From Bacteroidales bacterium (GTDB lineage: Bacteria; Bacteroidota; Bacteroidia; Bacteroidales; Bacteroidaceae): a DNA stretch of 17,647 nucleotides. The translations under genes were made by a program, and so were the position numbers. This document shows, piece after piece, positions 17,572-17,647 of the stretch. Within the stretch, counting starts at the first letter, position 1; each line of letters opens with the position of its first letter. Below the pieces are notes generated by a model that ran no database searches, was not told the origin of the DNA, and saw nothing but the letters and a program-made list of their open reading frames with translations. The stretch covers positions 1 to 17,647 of the forward strand of contig SFPC01000048.1 in assembly GCA_004552195.1 (NCBI GenBank), written 5' to 3'.

Positions 17572-17646
17572 TGGGCGCTGACGGATTCGAACCGCCGACC
17601 CTCTGCTTGTAAGGCAGACGCTCTGAACCAGCTGAGCTAAGCGCCC
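17572..17646 (-). tRNA. tRNA-Val (anticodon UAC), copy 2
   Basis: This 75-nt gene is identical in sequence and structure to copy 1, with anticodon TAC and no encoded CCA. It sits at the right edge of the window with one base beyond it, so its promoter and any further tRNA genes of the cluster lie outside. It is upstream of copy 1 in the direction of transcription. Confidence 0.97.
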
Positions 17647-17647
17647 G

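Overview
The window reads as ordinary core chromosome of a Bacteroidales bacterium, most likely a Prevotella-like member of the Prevotellaceae. The signs are promoters of the Bacteroidetes type (TTTG / TAnnTTTG) with little Shine-Dalgarno use, a Rho factor with a very long disordered N-terminal region, a DnaE with a Bacteroidetes-style insertion in its PHP domain, and a secreted LacZ-type GH2 beta-galactosidase. The genus is inferred; no species-specific marker was recognised.

Layout: (1) 1-591 is the left edge: a doubtful partial open frame, then a predicted promoter and a terminator-like leader hairpin. (2) 592-9269 is a rightward run: a secreted GH25 lysozyme-like hydrolase, serS, ruvX, def, an exported TPR protein and an exported beta-galactosidase (lacZ), closed by a strong intrinsic terminator at 9302-9350. 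ruvX is bracketed by two copies of a short palindromic intergenic element, and the second is followed by a partial duplicate of its right arm. (3) 9412-13278 is dnaE on the minus strand, convergent with lacZ. (4) 13279-13581 is a divergent promoter region serving dnaE and nagB. (5) nagB (plus) is followed by its terminator, then rho (minus), convergent with nagB. (6) 16800-17412 is a long intergenic stretch holding a candidate rho promoter and several small repeats. (7) Two identical tRNA-Val(UAC) genes lie at the right edge on the minus strand, with a terminator after them.

Most genes are housekeeping: aminoacylation (serS), Holliday-junction/rRNA processing (ruvX), N-terminal deformylation (def), replication (dnaE), termination (rho) and amino-sugar catabolism (nagB). 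GH25 and GH2 are exported hydrolases. No defence system, CRISPR array, transposase, prophage or new multigene system was found.

The most notable observation is in nagB. Its 3' end carries what looks like a 28-nt internal deletion. The normal C-terminal sequence ([13 protein letters not shown], stop) is still present downstream but in a different frame, so the encoded enzyme ends in an unrelated basic tail. The next most interesting features are the paired palindromic elements around ruvX and the long disordered region of Rho.
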